A DNA stretch of 64,000 nucleotides, from positions 124,001 to 188,000 of the forward strand of contig NZ_JAAVUT010000004.1 of the NCBI RefSeq assembly GCF_018449575.1, written 5' to 3'. Each line of letters opens with the position of its first letter. Within the stretch, counting starts at the first letter, position 1. The notes beneath the pieces were generated by a model. That model was given only the letters and a program-made list of their open reading frames with translations. It was not told where the DNA came from and searched no databases. Position numbers and translations under genes: made by a program. This document shows, in pieces, positions 46,085 through 56,529 of this stretch. The DNA comes from Sodalis sp. dw_96 (GTDB lineage: Bacteria > Pseudomonadota > Gammaproteobacteria > Enterobacterales > Enterobacteriaceae).

Positions 46085-47008
46085 TTACCAGGCTTTGGTT
46101 ATCCGCCTCACCTTGAAGAGCTTCCGTTTGTAGCTCAACCTTACATAGGGATTTAAAATAAAGGAGAAGGTCCTCACATTTGCCAGGCACTGTTTCATTC
46201 CTCCGCGATCGGTCCATAAAGCAATAATATCATGATAGCGGTTGATGAATTCTATCCAGTGGCACATTTGCAATGACTTATATTCACTCCCAAGAATTGA
46301 ATCCATTCTCTCCAGGGAAATTTTATACAGCTTGATTTTTCCTTCATCCATTATGGCTGATAAAGAGCCCGCTCTTTTAACATACAAATAAGGCCCGACA
46401 CTTGAGTAATATATTCTGTTGCAATGCTGCAAAACCTCCAGGAAAAGGAAGGAATCTTCGTAACAAACAAAGTCCGGAAAGTGGTGATCTTTGAGAATTT
46501 CGCTTTTAATAAACTTTCCGATGAAATGCGCCTGGAAAGATTTATGGATGAGATATTCCCTAATAGCCCGATTTTGACCGATTGCTCGCGCTGCAAAGCG
46601 GTTAATTTCGCCTTTGGAAGGCTTTATCTGTACTTCATTTAACTTCGTGATCAACATATCGGGCTGGTGTGAACTGAGAAAATCCAGGATTTCCGTAAAT
46701 GATGTCCGCAACAGCAAATCATCGCCATCCAGCATAGTGATATATTGACCACTGCATTTTTGCACGGCAAAATTTCTGACCATCCCGATGTTTTCATAGG
46801 ATACGTTAAATTTTTTTATATTTGTGCTACCAAGAGCAAACCGATCGTAGATCTTCTCGCTATCATCCGATGAGGAATCATTGATGAGTAATATTTCACA
46901 TAGATTGAAATTTTCTCCCAAGGCAGATCTCAGGGAATGAAGGCACGCCTCAAGATATTCCCCGCTATTATGTGCTGTTACTACAATGCTCAGAAGTAAT
47001 GATTTCAT
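46085..47008 (-). CDS. GT2 family glycosyltransferase
   Basis: A 307-residue GT-A glycosyltransferase with SIVVTAHNSGEYLEACLHSL at the N-terminus, NDSSSDDS nucleotide-binding loop, and the metal-binding DxD motif in MLDGDDLL. No membrane anchor is evident. It is AT-rich compared with the backbone and stands alone between the GntR region and the transporter gene, so the acceptor is unknown. Product may be a surface glycan. Confidence 0.85.
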   Translation of the reverse strand: MKSLLLSIVVTAHNSGEYLEACLHSLRSALGENFNLCEILLINDSSSDDSEKIYDRFALGSTNIKKFNVSYENIGMVRNFAVQKCSGQYITMLDGDDLLLRTSFTEILDFLSSHQPDMLITKLNEVQIKPSKGEINRFAARAIGQNRAIREYLIHKSFQAHFIGKFIKSEILKDHHFPDFVCYEDSFLFLEVLQHCNRIYYSSVGPYLYVKRAGSLSAIMDEGKIKLYKISLERMDSILGSEYKSLQMCHWIEFINRYHDIIALWTDRGGMKQCLANVRTFSFILNPYVRLSYKRKLFKVRRITKAW

Positions 47009-47325
47009 TTTAAAATATTCTATTAGTAAGTTTTTTTAAAGATTAGGTCTTCATTTTTAACATTTTATTATATACACTTAAACAAGATGATATTATTTAC
47101 AAAAAAAATAGATGCTTATCTTTAATTATTTCAGATTAAAGTTGTTAATTTTGTCTATTTTTTTTCCGCTTTTTTTGGCGGTGAATTGTCGTTGAAAATA
47201 CTGTGTAGCCCATTCTAGGCTATATACTTGATGTAAGGAAGAGGCATGGCTTAAAGTCATGACATGGAAATAACCCCAAGCTTGGCTGAGGGAAAATTAT
47301 CCTTGCGGATTATCACATAAAATCT
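47009..47325. other. AT-rich intergenic stretch
   Basis: About 317 bp, very AT-rich around 47030-47170, with no supported gene. It probably holds the promoter of the glycosyltransferase gene. Confidence 0.45.
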
Positions 47326-48246
47326 TTAGGGCGATGGCGTGGTTTGCGGTTTTGCTACCGTCGCTCTGTTGGACAGCATCACGCCGGCAATGATGATCAG
47401 TGCGCCTATCCATTTGAACAGACCGGCAGGTTCTTTTAAAACGTACACTGACAGCATAACCGTGATAAAAGGCACCAAATTGATGAACGAGGCCGCTTTG
47501 GTTGCGCCGATTTCATCAATGCCGTGATTGAAAAACAGATAGGCCAATACCGAACCACCGATAGACATGAATAACAGTGAAGCAATACTGATAAACGTGA
47601 TGCCTTTTCCCGGATAGCAGTAAAACTGCAAATGGTAAGAGTCCGCCAACACCCATGGCAGGAAGGCAATGCTGCCATAAAAAAACAGGTAAAACATTCT
47701 TATCATACCCGGCAGGGGAATAACCCAACGTTTTATCAAAACATTATAAATACCGAAGCATAGCGTGCTGACAAGCAGCATGATATCGCCGATATTGTAG
47801 GATGCGGCAGATAAAATATTCAGATTTCCGCCGGTTATTGTAATAGTTACGCCGAGATAAGCTATTATTAATCCTAATAATTGCCAGGGTTTGACATGCT
47901 CCATACCCGACATGGCAGCGATGAGCAATGTGATCAAGGGTATGGTGGCTTCGATAATGCCTGCATTGAAGGCGCTGCTACCGTTTAGGCCATTGAAATA
48001 AAAGTAATAACATAATGTTACGCCAAAAATGGCCGTAATAAACATTCTCAAATGCGTGATGAGATCGATATGGATCAGCTTACGCTTATCCTTGATAAAT
48101 AATAAAATTATCATTGCCGCAATAAAAAAACGCAAGAACGTGACGATGGAAGGCACAAAGACGTCTAAAGCATATTTACCTGCAATGGCGGATCCGCCCC
48201 AAAAAAAGGCGGATAGGGAGAGCGTGGTGTAAACTTTAATATTCAT
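47326..48246 (-). CDS. EamA/DMT family transporter
   Basis: A 306-residue, ten-helix drug/metabolite transporter with the duplicated EamA fold (FFWGGSAIAGKYALDVF at the start, AYLFFNHGIDEIGATKAA in the second repeat). The ATG at 48246 overlaps the end of the radical SAM gene by 11 nt, so the two are translationally coupled. The likeliest role is export of the radical SAM product or import of its precursor; direction cannot be read from sequence. Confidence 0.87.
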   Translation of the reverse strand: MNIKVYTTLSLSAFFWGGSAIAGKYALDVFVPSIVTFLRFFIAAMIILLFIKDKRKLIHIDLITHLRMFITAIFGVTLCYYFYFNGLNGSSAFNAGIIEATIPLITLLIAAMSGMEHVKPWQLLGLIIAYLGVTITITGGNLNILSAASYNIGDIMLLVSTLCFGIYNVLIKRWVIPLPGMIRMFYLFFYGSIAFLPWVLADSYHLQFYCYPGKGITFISIASLLFMSIGGSVLAYLFFNHGIDEIGATKAASFINLVPFITVMLSVYVLKEPAGLFKWIGALIIIAGVMLSNRATVAKPQTTPSP

Positions 48247-49840
48247 TTTTATCCGTCCCAAATAGTATTGATAACTCTCTTATCATTTTTTCCAAACGTG
48301 GGATAAAGATATATTCCTCTCGCAGAATCCGATCCGATATTGTGCCTGAGGCATCAAGCTCATTTATAATCGAGAGCAAGAACTCCACGGTATGTGCTTG
48401 TATCGATTCAACATACTTATCAAATCCCGCCTCCCGTTCTGAATACCCCAATACACCTTTATTAAAATTTTCGATCTTGATTTTGTCGCGGATTTCCCGT
48501 AACAAACGATCCTCCAAACGAATAATCTCGTAGCGATCGCATATTCTTTTCACATAGGAATAAAGCTGCGCAACCTTGTTGTTACTGAAAAAGTAGTTGG
48601 TCACATCCCATGGTACATGCCGGTTTTCCATGAGGGTGTGTTGATTAAGGCGTATTCCCGGCAGGGTTTCCGCGCGAGAGCAAATATTCCAGAACGAGGA
48701 CAAGCCGACACCGTATAGAAATAAAATGGTTTTTTGTATTTGATTTAACGTGACATCCTGAAAAAAAGTGATGCAGCCATTGGTGGAGCCGGCCATTCCC
48801 TTTGATTTTAAATACTGAAATACTCGGTTGGATTCGGATGGGATGATTTTTTTATTGTAAATATCCATTTGTACATCGTCGCCCGCCTCCAGTCCCAGGT
48901 AAGTGCTAATCATACCTATACCGCGCAGCCTCATAAGCAGCCGCTGATCTTTTTCTTTGTCAATATTAAAGCTATCCGCCCGAATAAAGGCATCAAACGG
49001 CAGCGACAGTTCCCTTCTTTCCATTTCATCACAGAAAGCATTGATCCATATTCTGTTCTCTTTCGATGGGGTAACAAACGTCGCATCATAAATATGCAAA
49101 TAATCTTTGGTCTGTCTAATCACCGGTTCTAACGCGGCAATTTCCTTCACGACGTTGGCAGGCGTGCGGGTTCTGACGCCGGTTGATTCATTGCCCAAAA
49201 AGCGTTGGGCATTGCAAAAAACACAGGGATAGGGACAGCCCCGATTGATCAATATTCCCGTTTTTACCGGTCGCCCGTTCTTGATGCCCCGGTGGGCTAT
49301 GTCGTGCGCCGCAAACGAGAGGCCGTCAAGTTCAACGTTGGGCTGCCGGTTATCATTGATATGTATCTGTCCGGTCTTAGGGTCCCGGAACGTTATCCCG
49401 TCGATGCCGTTCAGCGGGAAATCATTGCTGATGGTGTCCACCAGCCGTTGCAAGCTGATTTCACCCTCGCCGCGGCAGATGGCATCAATGGACTGGTAGG
49501 CCGAAAGGATACCGACATCTTCATAAGAGACATGTTCTCCTCCCAAGACAATAAAGGGCTTCTCTTCGGCGAACTGATAGAGACGCTGGCTGATTCGCAG
49601 GGCGGACTGGAGCGTGACGTAGTTGACGCTGAAAGCCGCCAGGGTAAACCGGCCTTTGATGATTTTGGTCACCATCTCGTGTTCGGTCAGGCCGTCCACC
49701 CGCAGGTCGAAAAGTTCGACACTGTATCCGGCCGAGCGCAGCTGCGCCGCCATTAACCCTAACGCCAGATTCTCATAATGCCCGTAAAGTTCCCGCATCC
49801 CCGCGGTCTCAGTTTCCGGATTAATCAGAGCGATCCGCAT
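48236..49840 (-). CDS. B12-binding domain radical SAM protein
   Basis: A 534-residue enzyme of class-B-like architecture. The N-terminal Rossmann-type cobalamin-binding domain is about 1-150, and the radical SAM domain about 195-400 with the 4Fe-4S motif CPYPCVFC (C202, C206, C209), followed by a helical C-terminal extension. The usual cobalamin His motif (DxHxxG) reads DLRVDG, so cobalamin may bind His-off or not at all. Members methylate unactivated carbons or rearrange natural products. Function here is unknown; the coupled DMT transporter and divergent GlxA-type regulator suggest a small-metabolite pathway. Confidence 0.88.
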   Translation of the reverse strand: MRIALINPETETAGMRELYGHYENLALGLMAAQLRSAGYSVELFDLRVDGLTEHEMVTKIIKGRFTLAAFSVNYVTLQSALRISQRLYQFAEEKPFIVLGGEHVSYEDVGILSAYQSIDAICRGEGEISLQRLVDTISNDFPLNGIDGITFRDPKTGQIHINDNRQPNVELDGLSFAAHDIAHRGIKNGRPVKTGILINRGCPYPCVFCNAQRFLGNESTGVRTRTPANVVKEIAALEPVIRQTKDYLHIYDATFVTPSKENRIWINAFCDEMERRELSLPFDAFIRADSFNIDKEKDQRLLMRLRGIGMISTYLGLEAGDDVQMDIYNKKIIPSESNRVFQYLKSKGMAGSTNGCITFFQDVTLNQIQKTILFLYGVGLSSFWNICSRAETLPGIRLNQHTLMENRHVPWDVTNYFFSNNKVAQLYSYVKRICDRYEIIRLEDRLLREIRDKIKIENFNKGVLGYSEREAGFDKYVESIQAHTVEFLLSIINELDASGTISDRILREEYIFIPRLEKMIRELSILFGTDKNEY

Positions 49841-49976
49841 TTTCTACTCCTCTTATAACAGCAATAAAATGCCAAGAGTTTGGCACTTTATGAATGAAAT
49901 AGACGTCGCCAAGCCTCTAAAACAGGGATATTATCCCTTGACGATTCGCTTGTTTCATAGAATGTGAAGAGCCAAC

Positions 49977-50966
49977 ATGCGTACATATTCTGCCAATAAA
50001 GAACACCATGTCGTTGCCGTGGCCTACGATCGGTTGCGTACCTTTGAATTCGGCTGCGTGGTTGAGTTTTTTGCCGTGCAGCGTCCCGAGCTGAATGTCG
50101 ACTGGTATCGCTTCACGGTATGCACGGCGGAAGGACACCGCATCCATGCCGTCGGCGGTTTGGTGATGGAAATTGAGCATGGTTTGGAAATATTGGAAAC
50201 AGCGGACACGATTGTGATCCCCGCCTGGCGCGATCTTAATGAAGCGCCGCCCGAAGCTCTATTACAAAGCCTGCGCGACGCCTATCGACGGGGGGCAAGA
50301 ATATGCAGTATTTGCACCGGGGTTTTTGTACTGGCGGCGGCGGGACTACTCCATGGCAAAAGCGTTACCACCCATTGGCATCATGCGCGCCTGCTGGCGC
50401 AACGCTATCCCGATACCATCGTTTTGCCTTCGGCATTGTATGTGGATGAAGGGCAGATAATCACCTCCGCCGGCTCCGCCGCGGGATTGGATATGCTGTT
50501 GCACTTGGTGAAATCCGATTACGGCCACCGGGTGGCGAATATGGTGGCCCAGCGGTTGGTGATTTCTTTTCATCGCGAAGGCCGTCAGCAGCAGTTGCCT
50601 AAAACCAAGGCGGTGGAAAAAGGTGAAAATCGGATTGCCAGCCTGGTGGATTGGCTGAGGGCCAATCTTGCCTTGACCCATACCGTGTCATCCCTGGCGA
50701 AACGGGCCATGATGTCCGAGCGGACCTTGCAGCGCCATTTTCAGGAAACGATGGGCTTACCCATTATGCAATGGCTGGCGTTGTGCCGGCTGGAGTACGC
50801 CAAGGAATTATTGAGCAACGGATCCTTTTCCATTGCCAGGATTGCGGAAGTTTCCGGACACACGTCGGAGGCGACGCTGCGTCACCAGTTCAGAACCCAT
50901 GAGAAACTCTCCCCCACGGCATTTCGCCGGCAGGTCCTGCACGGGGAGCACGCCGACGCCCTATAA
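49977..50966 (+). CDS. GlxA/FtrA family AraC-type regulator
   Basis: A 329-residue regulator with an N-terminal DJ-1/PfpI-like domain (about 10-195), containing the nucleophile-elbow-like SICTGVFVLAAAGLLHGK, and a C-terminal AraC HTH pair (about 215-315, LAKRAMMSERTLQRHFQ). It is divergent from the radical SAM gene (136 bp between starts) and is the likely regulator of that pair. FtrA-type is closest by recall; ligand unknown. Confidence 0.88.
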   Translation: MRTYSANKEHHVVAVAYDRLRTFEFGCVVEFFAVQRPELNVDWYRFTVCTAEGHRIHAVGGLVMEIEHGLEILETADTIVIPAWRDLNEAPPEALLQSLRDAYRRGARICSICTGVFVLAAAGLLHGKSVTTHWHHARLLAQRYPDTIVLPSALYVDEGQIITSAGSAAGLDMLLHLVKSDYGHRVANMVAQRLVISFHREGRQQQLPKTKAVEKGENRIASLVDWLRANLALTHTVSSLAKRAMMSERTLQRHFQETMGLPIMQWLALCRLEYAKELLSNGSFSIARIAEVSGHTSEATLRHQFRTHEKLSPTAFRRQVLHGEHADAL

Positions 50967-50982
50967 CTTTGGGCCGCTACCC

Positions 50983-51034
50983 CTTTTGCGCTTAACTTTT
51001 GCGTTTAACTTTTGCGTTTAACTTTTCCGTTTAA
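50983..51034. repeat. Tandem 13-bp repeat, four copies
   Basis: Four consecutive 13-bp units CTTTTGCGYTTAA / CTTTTCCGTTTAA at 50983, 50996, 51009 and 51022, between two convergent genes. Copies 2 and 3 are identical, and 1 and 4 differ by one base each. Confidence 0.85.
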
Positions 51035-51099
51035 CTACAGCGGACCTACAGCGACGGCGCTGCCGCCGGTTCGGCAAACCGCGATGTGCCTCTGCTGAT

Positions 51100-52074
51100 T
51101 CAACCGATGGTCCGTACCGGCCGGCCCCCGTGCCAGGCCTGGATATCTTCAATCATCTGGCTGAAAAAGATGCGGTAATCCTCCTGGGTAACGTAACCGA
51201 TATGCGGCGTAGCCAGCACATTGTCCATCCGCCGGAACGGATGATCCCTCGGCAGGGGCTCCTGATCGAACACATCCAGGGCCGCGCCGGTGATATGATG
51301 CTGTTGCAGGGCTGCGATCAGCGCCGCTTCATCTACCAGCGGCCCGCGCGAGGTGTTAACCAGGTAGGCGGAGGGCTTCATAAGGGCAATTGAAGACGCA
51401 TCCACAATGCCCCGGCTGCGCTCGCTGAGGACCAAATGTATGGATAACACATCCGATCGCCGGAACAACTCCTGTTTGGTGACATAAGACACGTCGTGCT
51501 GTTCCGCCGCCTCGGCGGTGAGGTTTTCGCTCCAGCCAATCACCCGCATTCCGAAAGCCCGGGCATAACCGGCTACCCGTTGCCCGATTTTACCCAAGCC
51601 GAGAATACCCAGCGTCTTGCCGTATAATCCGCTGCCCAGGCCCACCTGCCATCCCCCGCGCTTCAGGGAACCCGCTTCGTCCGCCAGATTACGCGTCACG
51701 GCCATAATCAGCGCCCAGGTTAATTCGGCCGCCGCATGCTTTCCGCTCTCGGTGCCACATACCAGGATACCCGACTTCGCCGCGGCTTCCATATCAATGG
51801 CCGCATTGCGCATGCCGCTGGTCAACAGCAATTTCAGCCTGGGTAACCGGGTCAATAAATCCTTATCAAACCGGCTGCGTTCCCGCATCAGGCAGATAAC
51901 ATCATAGGATTGCAACCGCTCCGCCATTTGCGCCGGAGCCGCCGGATAATCATGGAGAAAAGAGACCGACCCCATGGACTGTAAAACCGACCAATCCACA
52001 GCCTGCTCGGCTACGGATTGCCAATCGTCAATTACCGCGATGCGTATGGGTAGCTGTTTATTCAATGTGATCAC
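51100..52074 (-). CDS. D-2-hydroxyacid dehydrogenase
   Basis: A 324-residue NAD-dependent 2-hydroxyacid dehydrogenase. The NAD-binding domain has GILGLGKIGQRVAGYARAFG. The catalytic Arg is in NTSRGPLVDE, the Glu in DVFDQEPLP, and the His in ATPHIGYVT. These match the phosphoglycerate/glyoxylate-reductase superfamily; the substrate cannot be fixed. It converges with the GlxA-type regulator gene. The first residues before IRIAVIDDW are short. Confidence 0.88.
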   Translation of the reverse strand: MITLNKQLPIRIAVIDDWQSVAEQAVDWSVLQSMGSVSFLHDYPAAPAQMAERLQSYDVICLMRERSRFDKDLLTRLPRLKLLLTSGMRNAAIDMEAAAKSGILVCGTESGKHAAAELTWALIMAVTRNLADEAGSLKRGGWQVGLGSGLYGKTLGILGLGKIGQRVAGYARAFGMRVIGWSENLTAEAAEQHDVSYVTKQELFRRSDVLSIHLVLSERSRGIVDASSIALMKPSAYLVNTSRGPLVDEAALIAALQQHHITGAALDVFDQEPLPRDHPFRRMDNVLATPHIGYVTQEDYRIFFSQMIEDIQAWHGGRPVRTIG

Positions 52075-52249
52075 CTTGAGACAATTCCGGATGAGTCAGA
52101 GTACAGGGATCTGAAAAGAGGTTGCCACTCATTCTGTCAGGCACTGTGTTAAATTTTGTTTCTTTTACACTTTCGTCATGGGGTCTTTGAGGACAGGAGA
52201 ATATTCAGACAGCATGATTTATCCTGTAACAGCTTTCGGCCTTAGGCCG

Positions 52250-53860
52250 CTAGAGCGTCAATGAGAATTTACTGACGCTTTGCCGCAATCGCTGGGAATG
52301 GGAAATCAGCGAATCGGAGGCCTGGGCGCTGGCAACCGTCAACGAATGGCTTTGGTGTATTTGATCGTTAAGACGTTTAATCTCCCCGGCGATGGTATTA
52401 ACCTGATGACTCTGCTGATTGGCGTTCTGTTGTAATTCTCCCAACAAGACCGCCACCCCCCGCACCGACTTGATAATATCCAGATAAAAGGCATCCAGTG
52501 CCTTAACTCGGCTGAAACCGCTGTCGATGTGTTTATGGGTGGAATGAATCAGATGGTCAATTTCTCGCGTGGAGCTGCCGCTTTTTTGCGACAATAACCC
52601 AATCTCTTTCGCCACCACGGAAAAACTGCGGCCATACAGACCGGCATGGGCCGATTCGATGGCGGCATTGAGCGCCAGAAGCTTGGTTTGCATGGAGATC
52701 CCTTCCAGCAGGGTGATAATACCGGCGATCTTTTCAGACTCAGCCACAATTTCATGCATTTTACGGTCGACTTCCGTGACCATTTCGCCACAATGCCGGG
52801 TTAAGGCTTCCGCATCGTTCATCTGTTTGGTGGCGTTGCCGGCGAAACGGGCTCCGTTATCCACGTCTTGCGCAACGCTGTTCAATTTGACGCTGATGGC
52901 GTCGAAGGCGGCCATCTGCTGTTGATTTTGCCGGCTATAGCCCTGGTTATGCTGGGCAATATCATCGGCGCTTTGCATGACCAAAGAAGATATTTCGTTG
53001 ATTTCCCGAATGATGTGCCGCAAACCCTGCTGCATCCGATCGATACCCTGATTAAGCCAGTGAATTTCACGGGATTGCCAGCGCGAGGCGGGTAACGCAT
53101 GGCCGATATTGCCGGTGGCGATTTGCGCCAGATGACGCAAGGCGCGATTAAGCGGCGTCACCACCGCATAGGATAATACCAGGCAGGCTAAGATTAATAA
53201 GCCCATCAATAACGCCGAAATGCTCAGCGAGATATTACGGTTATGGGTCAATGAACTCAGCATGGTTTGGTTAAAACGCTCGGCATCGGCGTTATCCTGC
53301 TGCAGCCATTGATAAAACAGGTCGTTGAATTGTTCCTGGAAGGCCTGGATCGGCACCATAAAAAACGAGTCGATATTATCGGTCCTTAGACCCTTTAACT
53401 GCTCGTGAAGCCCGTCGAATACCATGGCAAAGCTCTGTTGCAGCGCGCTGTCATCCTGTCCGGAGCTCAGTTTCTGATAGGAAGAATAAAAGCCCTGCGC
53501 GGCTTTGAGGGATGCGTCGGCACTGTCCGCCAGGGCATTCCAGCTGCCTACCGAACCGCTTTGCTTATCCTGCATGTAATAGATGCCGGCGCGGTTGATG
53601 TTATCACTGGCGGTTAAAAGCTCTATCCTGGATTTGTTCAATAAAGACTGGCGTTCTGTCATCATGCGGGCGGTGGTGACATTCGTCGTGGTTTGCGTCA
53701 CCAGCCGGGTTAATAACGCAATGGATGCGCACTGCAGCAAGCAAAATACCAGGGTAAAAAGGATAAAACCGCCTCGTAGGCTGGTCATCCATCCCGGCAG
53801 CGACAGCCGGCGAAACCGCAGGATTTTAGGCCAGTAAATCGCCGGTTTGATAATAGACAT
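52250..53860 (-). CDS. Methyl-accepting chemotaxis protein (no CheR tether)
   Basis: A 536-residue chemoreceptor. TM1 is at about 25-50, a periplasmic helical sensor at about 50-200, TM2 at about 205-230, HAMP follows, and the MCP signalling hairpin lies in the C-terminal third (LEGISMQTKLLALNAAIESAHAGLYGRSFSVVAKEIG is the tip). It lacks a C-terminal NWETF-like pentapeptide, ending SKFSLTL, so adaptation may depend on other receptors. Start at 53860 (MSIIKPAIYW) gives a basic N-terminus before TM1; an in-frame start at 53899 adds 13 residues. Confidence 0.87.
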   Translation of the reverse strand: MSIIKPAIYWPKILRFRRLSLPGWMTSLRGGFILFTLVFCLLQCASIALLTRLVTQTTTNVTTARMMTERQSLLNKSRIELLTASDNINRAGIYYMQDKQSGSVGSWNALADSADASLKAAQGFYSSYQKLSSGQDDSALQQSFAMVFDGLHEQLKGLRTDNIDSFFMVPIQAFQEQFNDLFYQWLQQDNADAERFNQTMLSSLTHNRNISLSISALLMGLLILACLVLSYAVVTPLNRALRHLAQIATGNIGHALPASRWQSREIHWLNQGIDRMQQGLRHIIREINEISSLVMQSADDIAQHNQGYSRQNQQQMAAFDAISVKLNSVAQDVDNGARFAGNATKQMNDAEALTRHCGEMVTEVDRKMHEIVAESEKIAGIITLLEGISMQTKLLALNAAIESAHAGLYGRSFSVVAKEIGLLSQKSGSSTREIDHLIHSTHKHIDSGFSRVKALDAFYLDIIKSVRGVAVLLGELQQNANQQSHQVNTIAGEIKRLNDQIHQSHSLTVASAQASDSLISHSQRLRQSVSKFSLTL

Positions 53861-53982
53861 CTTTTTATCCGCGCTAAATAAAAAGCAGTATTCGATCACT
53901 TTATTTCAGAAACGTTACAGCCGGACAGACCGCGACGCATAAAGATCATTAGCTCGTCCTAAGTCAAATAGCCGGAATGATA

Positions 53983-54047
53983 TACCCGCCATACTTCAGG
54001 CCGCAGGGGCGTCGCCGCTTTCCCGCAACCCGAATTATTCAAGTTAT
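53983..54047. repeat. Short palindromic repeat related to the 6.1-kb element
   Basis: TACCCGCCATACTTCAGG at the left and GAATTATTCAAGTTAT at the right, about 65 bp, resembling the ends of the element at 6073-6269 but shortened and diverged. Between the two chemoreceptor genes. Confidence 0.4.
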
Positions 54048-54062
54048 AGCGTGGTCACAAGA

Positions 54063-55733
54063 TTAAAAGGTTTCCCAATTTTCCGTTGAGTGTTCCCGCC
54101 CCGGCGAGGCGGTCAGCGGCGACAACAGGGTCTTTTCCAGCTTGTCACCCGACGGTAGCGCGCTGTTGACACTTTTTTCCCCGGCGGGCAGGTGGAATAT
54201 GGCCACGGTTTCAGTCAAAAGACGAGCCTGCTCTTCAAGCGAGGCCGCCGCCGCCGCGGATTCCTGAACCAGCGCCGCATTTTGCTGAGTAACGCTGTCC
54301 ATTTCCGATACTGCTTGCCCCACCTGACTGATGCCCCTGCTCTGCTCATCGGAAGCCGATGAAATTTCCCCCATAAGATCGGTGACTTTGGTCACCGCCT
54401 TAACGACATTGTGCATGGTTTCTCCGGCGCGGGAGGCCTGAACCGAACCGGTATTTACCCGTTCAACCGACTCGGCAATCAATCCCTCGATTTCCTTTGC
54501 CGCCTGTGCGCTGCGCTGGGCCAGACTGCGCACCTCTCCCGCCACCACGGCGAAACCACGGCCCTGCTCGCCGGCTCTCGCCGCTTCAACCGCCGCGTTC
54601 AATGCCAGGATATTGGTCTGGAAAGCGATGCCGTTGATCACCCCGGTGATATCGGCGATTTTTTTCGAACTGGTGCTGATGCTGCTCATGGTTTCCACCA
54701 CTTCATCCACAATCGCTCCGCCTTTTTTAGCGGTATCAGAGGCATCCTGCACCATCTTGTTGGCTTGAAAAACATTTTCGGTATTTTGTTTTACCGTCGC
54801 GCTCAGCTGTTCCATGCTGGCGGCGGTTTCCTCCAGGGCGGACGCTTGTTGTTCGGTACGGGATGACAGATCGCTGTTGCCGAGACTGATTTCCCCCGAG
54901 CCTTGATAGATAGAGGCTGAACTATCGCGAATAGCCGTTACCGTCCGGATCAGGCTTTGCTGCATGTTCTGTAAATGGGGAATCAATTGTCCGACATTGT
55001 TGCGGCCAAATTCGGCGATAGCCTCGCCAAGATGGCCTTCCGACAGGGTCTCAAGCTGGGATGCAATACGCCCCAGGGGTTTAATCATGAAATTGATCAG
55101 ATAACGGTCCGTGAGCAGCAGGATGACAACACCGGCAATCAGAGCGCCAATCAGGCTTTTCCGGCTCAAATCCACCAGAGAATAAACCTGTTTAACCGAG
55201 GCATCCGACCGGGTCTGCTGTTTGAAGTTCTCGGCGGCGGCGCCAAACGCCACGCTGAACGGCGGATATTGTGTCCGGAATAATTGACGGAATTGATCCA
55301 TCTGTTTGGCCTGTGCCGCGCGGAACATGGGATCAAGCGCTTGATCAATCAGCGCCGTCCATTTATCAATCATGGCTTTGGTGACGGCGGGATCGCTCGC
55401 CGTATGCTGGCTGGCTTTGAAGGAGGCAAGGGCATCTCTGGCGCCCTGAAAGGAATCCACCGCCGATGCCATTATTTTATCCGCATCCGCCGCTTGCCCG
55501 GTTTGTACAAAATCCATCGCTCTGGCGAGCCGCGTCACGGTACGGAAGTACTGATCGTTGCCGCGACTTATGATGTCGATATCGGACTTTTGCTCTTCAC
55601 TGGTGGCTAAAAACTGAGTTACCTGATTTAAGGAAGAGAGGGTAAACGCAGAAACCCCACCCCATAAAATCAAAAAAAAACCAAGCGTAATTAGTAGGAT
55701 AACCCTGATACTGGTATTTTTAAGTAAGCTCAT
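54063..55733 (-). CDS. Methyl-accepting chemotaxis protein with NWETF tether
   Basis: A 556-residue Tar/Tsr-like receptor: TM1 (about 10-30), periplasmic four-helix sensor (about 30-185), TM2 (about 186-206), HAMP, and a signalling domain with tip block [20 protein letters not shown] and methylation helices ([16 protein letters not shown]). The last residues, NWETF, are the CheR/CheB docking pentapeptide. ATG at 55733 follows AGGAGC. Ligand cannot be inferred. Confidence 0.93.
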   Translation of the reverse strand: MSLLKNTSIRVILLITLGFFLILWGGVSAFTLSSLNQVTQFLATSEEQKSDIDIISRGNDQYFRTVTRLARAMDFVQTGQAADADKIMASAVDSFQGARDALASFKASQHTASDPAVTKAMIDKWTALIDQALDPMFRAAQAKQMDQFRQLFRTQYPPFSVAFGAAAENFKQQTRSDASVKQVYSLVDLSRKSLIGALIAGVVILLLTDRYLINFMIKPLGRIASQLETLSEGHLGEAIAEFGRNNVGQLIPHLQNMQQSLIRTVTAIRDSSASIYQGSGEISLGNSDLSSRTEQQASALEETAASMEQLSATVKQNTENVFQANKMVQDASDTAKKGGAIVDEVVETMSSISTSSKKIADITGVINGIAFQTNILALNAAVEAARAGEQGRGFAVVAGEVRSLAQRSAQAAKEIEGLIAESVERVNTGSVQASRAGETMHNVVKAVTKVTDLMGEISSASDEQSRGISQVGQAVSEMDSVTQQNAALVQESAAAAASLEEQARLLTETVAIFHLPAGEKSVNSALPSGDKLEKTLLSPLTASPGREHSTENWETF

Positions 55734-56529
55734 GGTAATGCTCCTGTCCATTATATCTATGCTGACTTCTGCGCATTGTGTGAAAAGGCGTGCAGGATGT
55801 TAAAACATAAATTTTTTAATTTTCGATTAAACATATTCTCGGTTGTAGGTGTATAAGAGAATTGTCCTCATATTTATCCAGTGAAATATCAGATATTTTT
55901 CCGCACACGGTAAAACGATTTACTGATATAAAATCCTTATCGACCGATATGGCGGAAACTTTATGGCTCAGTAGGAAAAAAGGGATCAAAAACAGATGGT
56001 TAGGTTATGCAGGAGATTCAAGAAATCCCAGCTTCTTATTGCGTAAAATCTGTAAATTTTTCATCCTTCGGTCGCCACACTTCACTCATGGCATTAATAA
56101 ACAAGGAATTTAATCAGCGATTTTCAAGATGCCCGCTGTTTTTGTTCTCTTTTCTTTCATACATCCATTTTATTTCTGTCCGTTAAAGTTATAATCAGGG
56201 CGTTACGGCCGGAATATAGGCTAACGATGATGACCGAACCATTCGAGCGTCCTATAACCCAAATCCTATAAAGAGTAACCTGTAATACGGTCGCCCGGCC
56301 GCCGTCATTTTCCTGACCATCGTACTTGATTATCGCATTTAGCCAACCCCCTGCCCAAGCTGCGGGAAGCAACCAAATATCAGGTATTGAAATATCCAGG
56401 TGGCCTTAAAATAAAGCTTATGCATTGCTGGTAATGGGCTGAAAATACAAAACAGGGCTAAGTTACTCTCTGTTACCGAGGGATAAACCACATATCTAAA
56501 GAATATTAATCCAAATTCAACCGTTATGA
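55734..56529. other. Long intergenic stretch, no supported gene
   Basis: About 795 bp, AT-rich, between the chemoreceptor and the DMT gene. Short frames at 55862-56113 (+) and 56157-56372 (-) have no Shine-Dalgarno support or recognised motif. It holds the promoter of the chemoreceptor gene. Confidence 0.5.

Noticed and set aside
55862..56372. Two short frames between a chemoreceptor and a DMT gene
   Set aside because: Neither shows a known motif, and one would run into AT-rich non-coding DNA.
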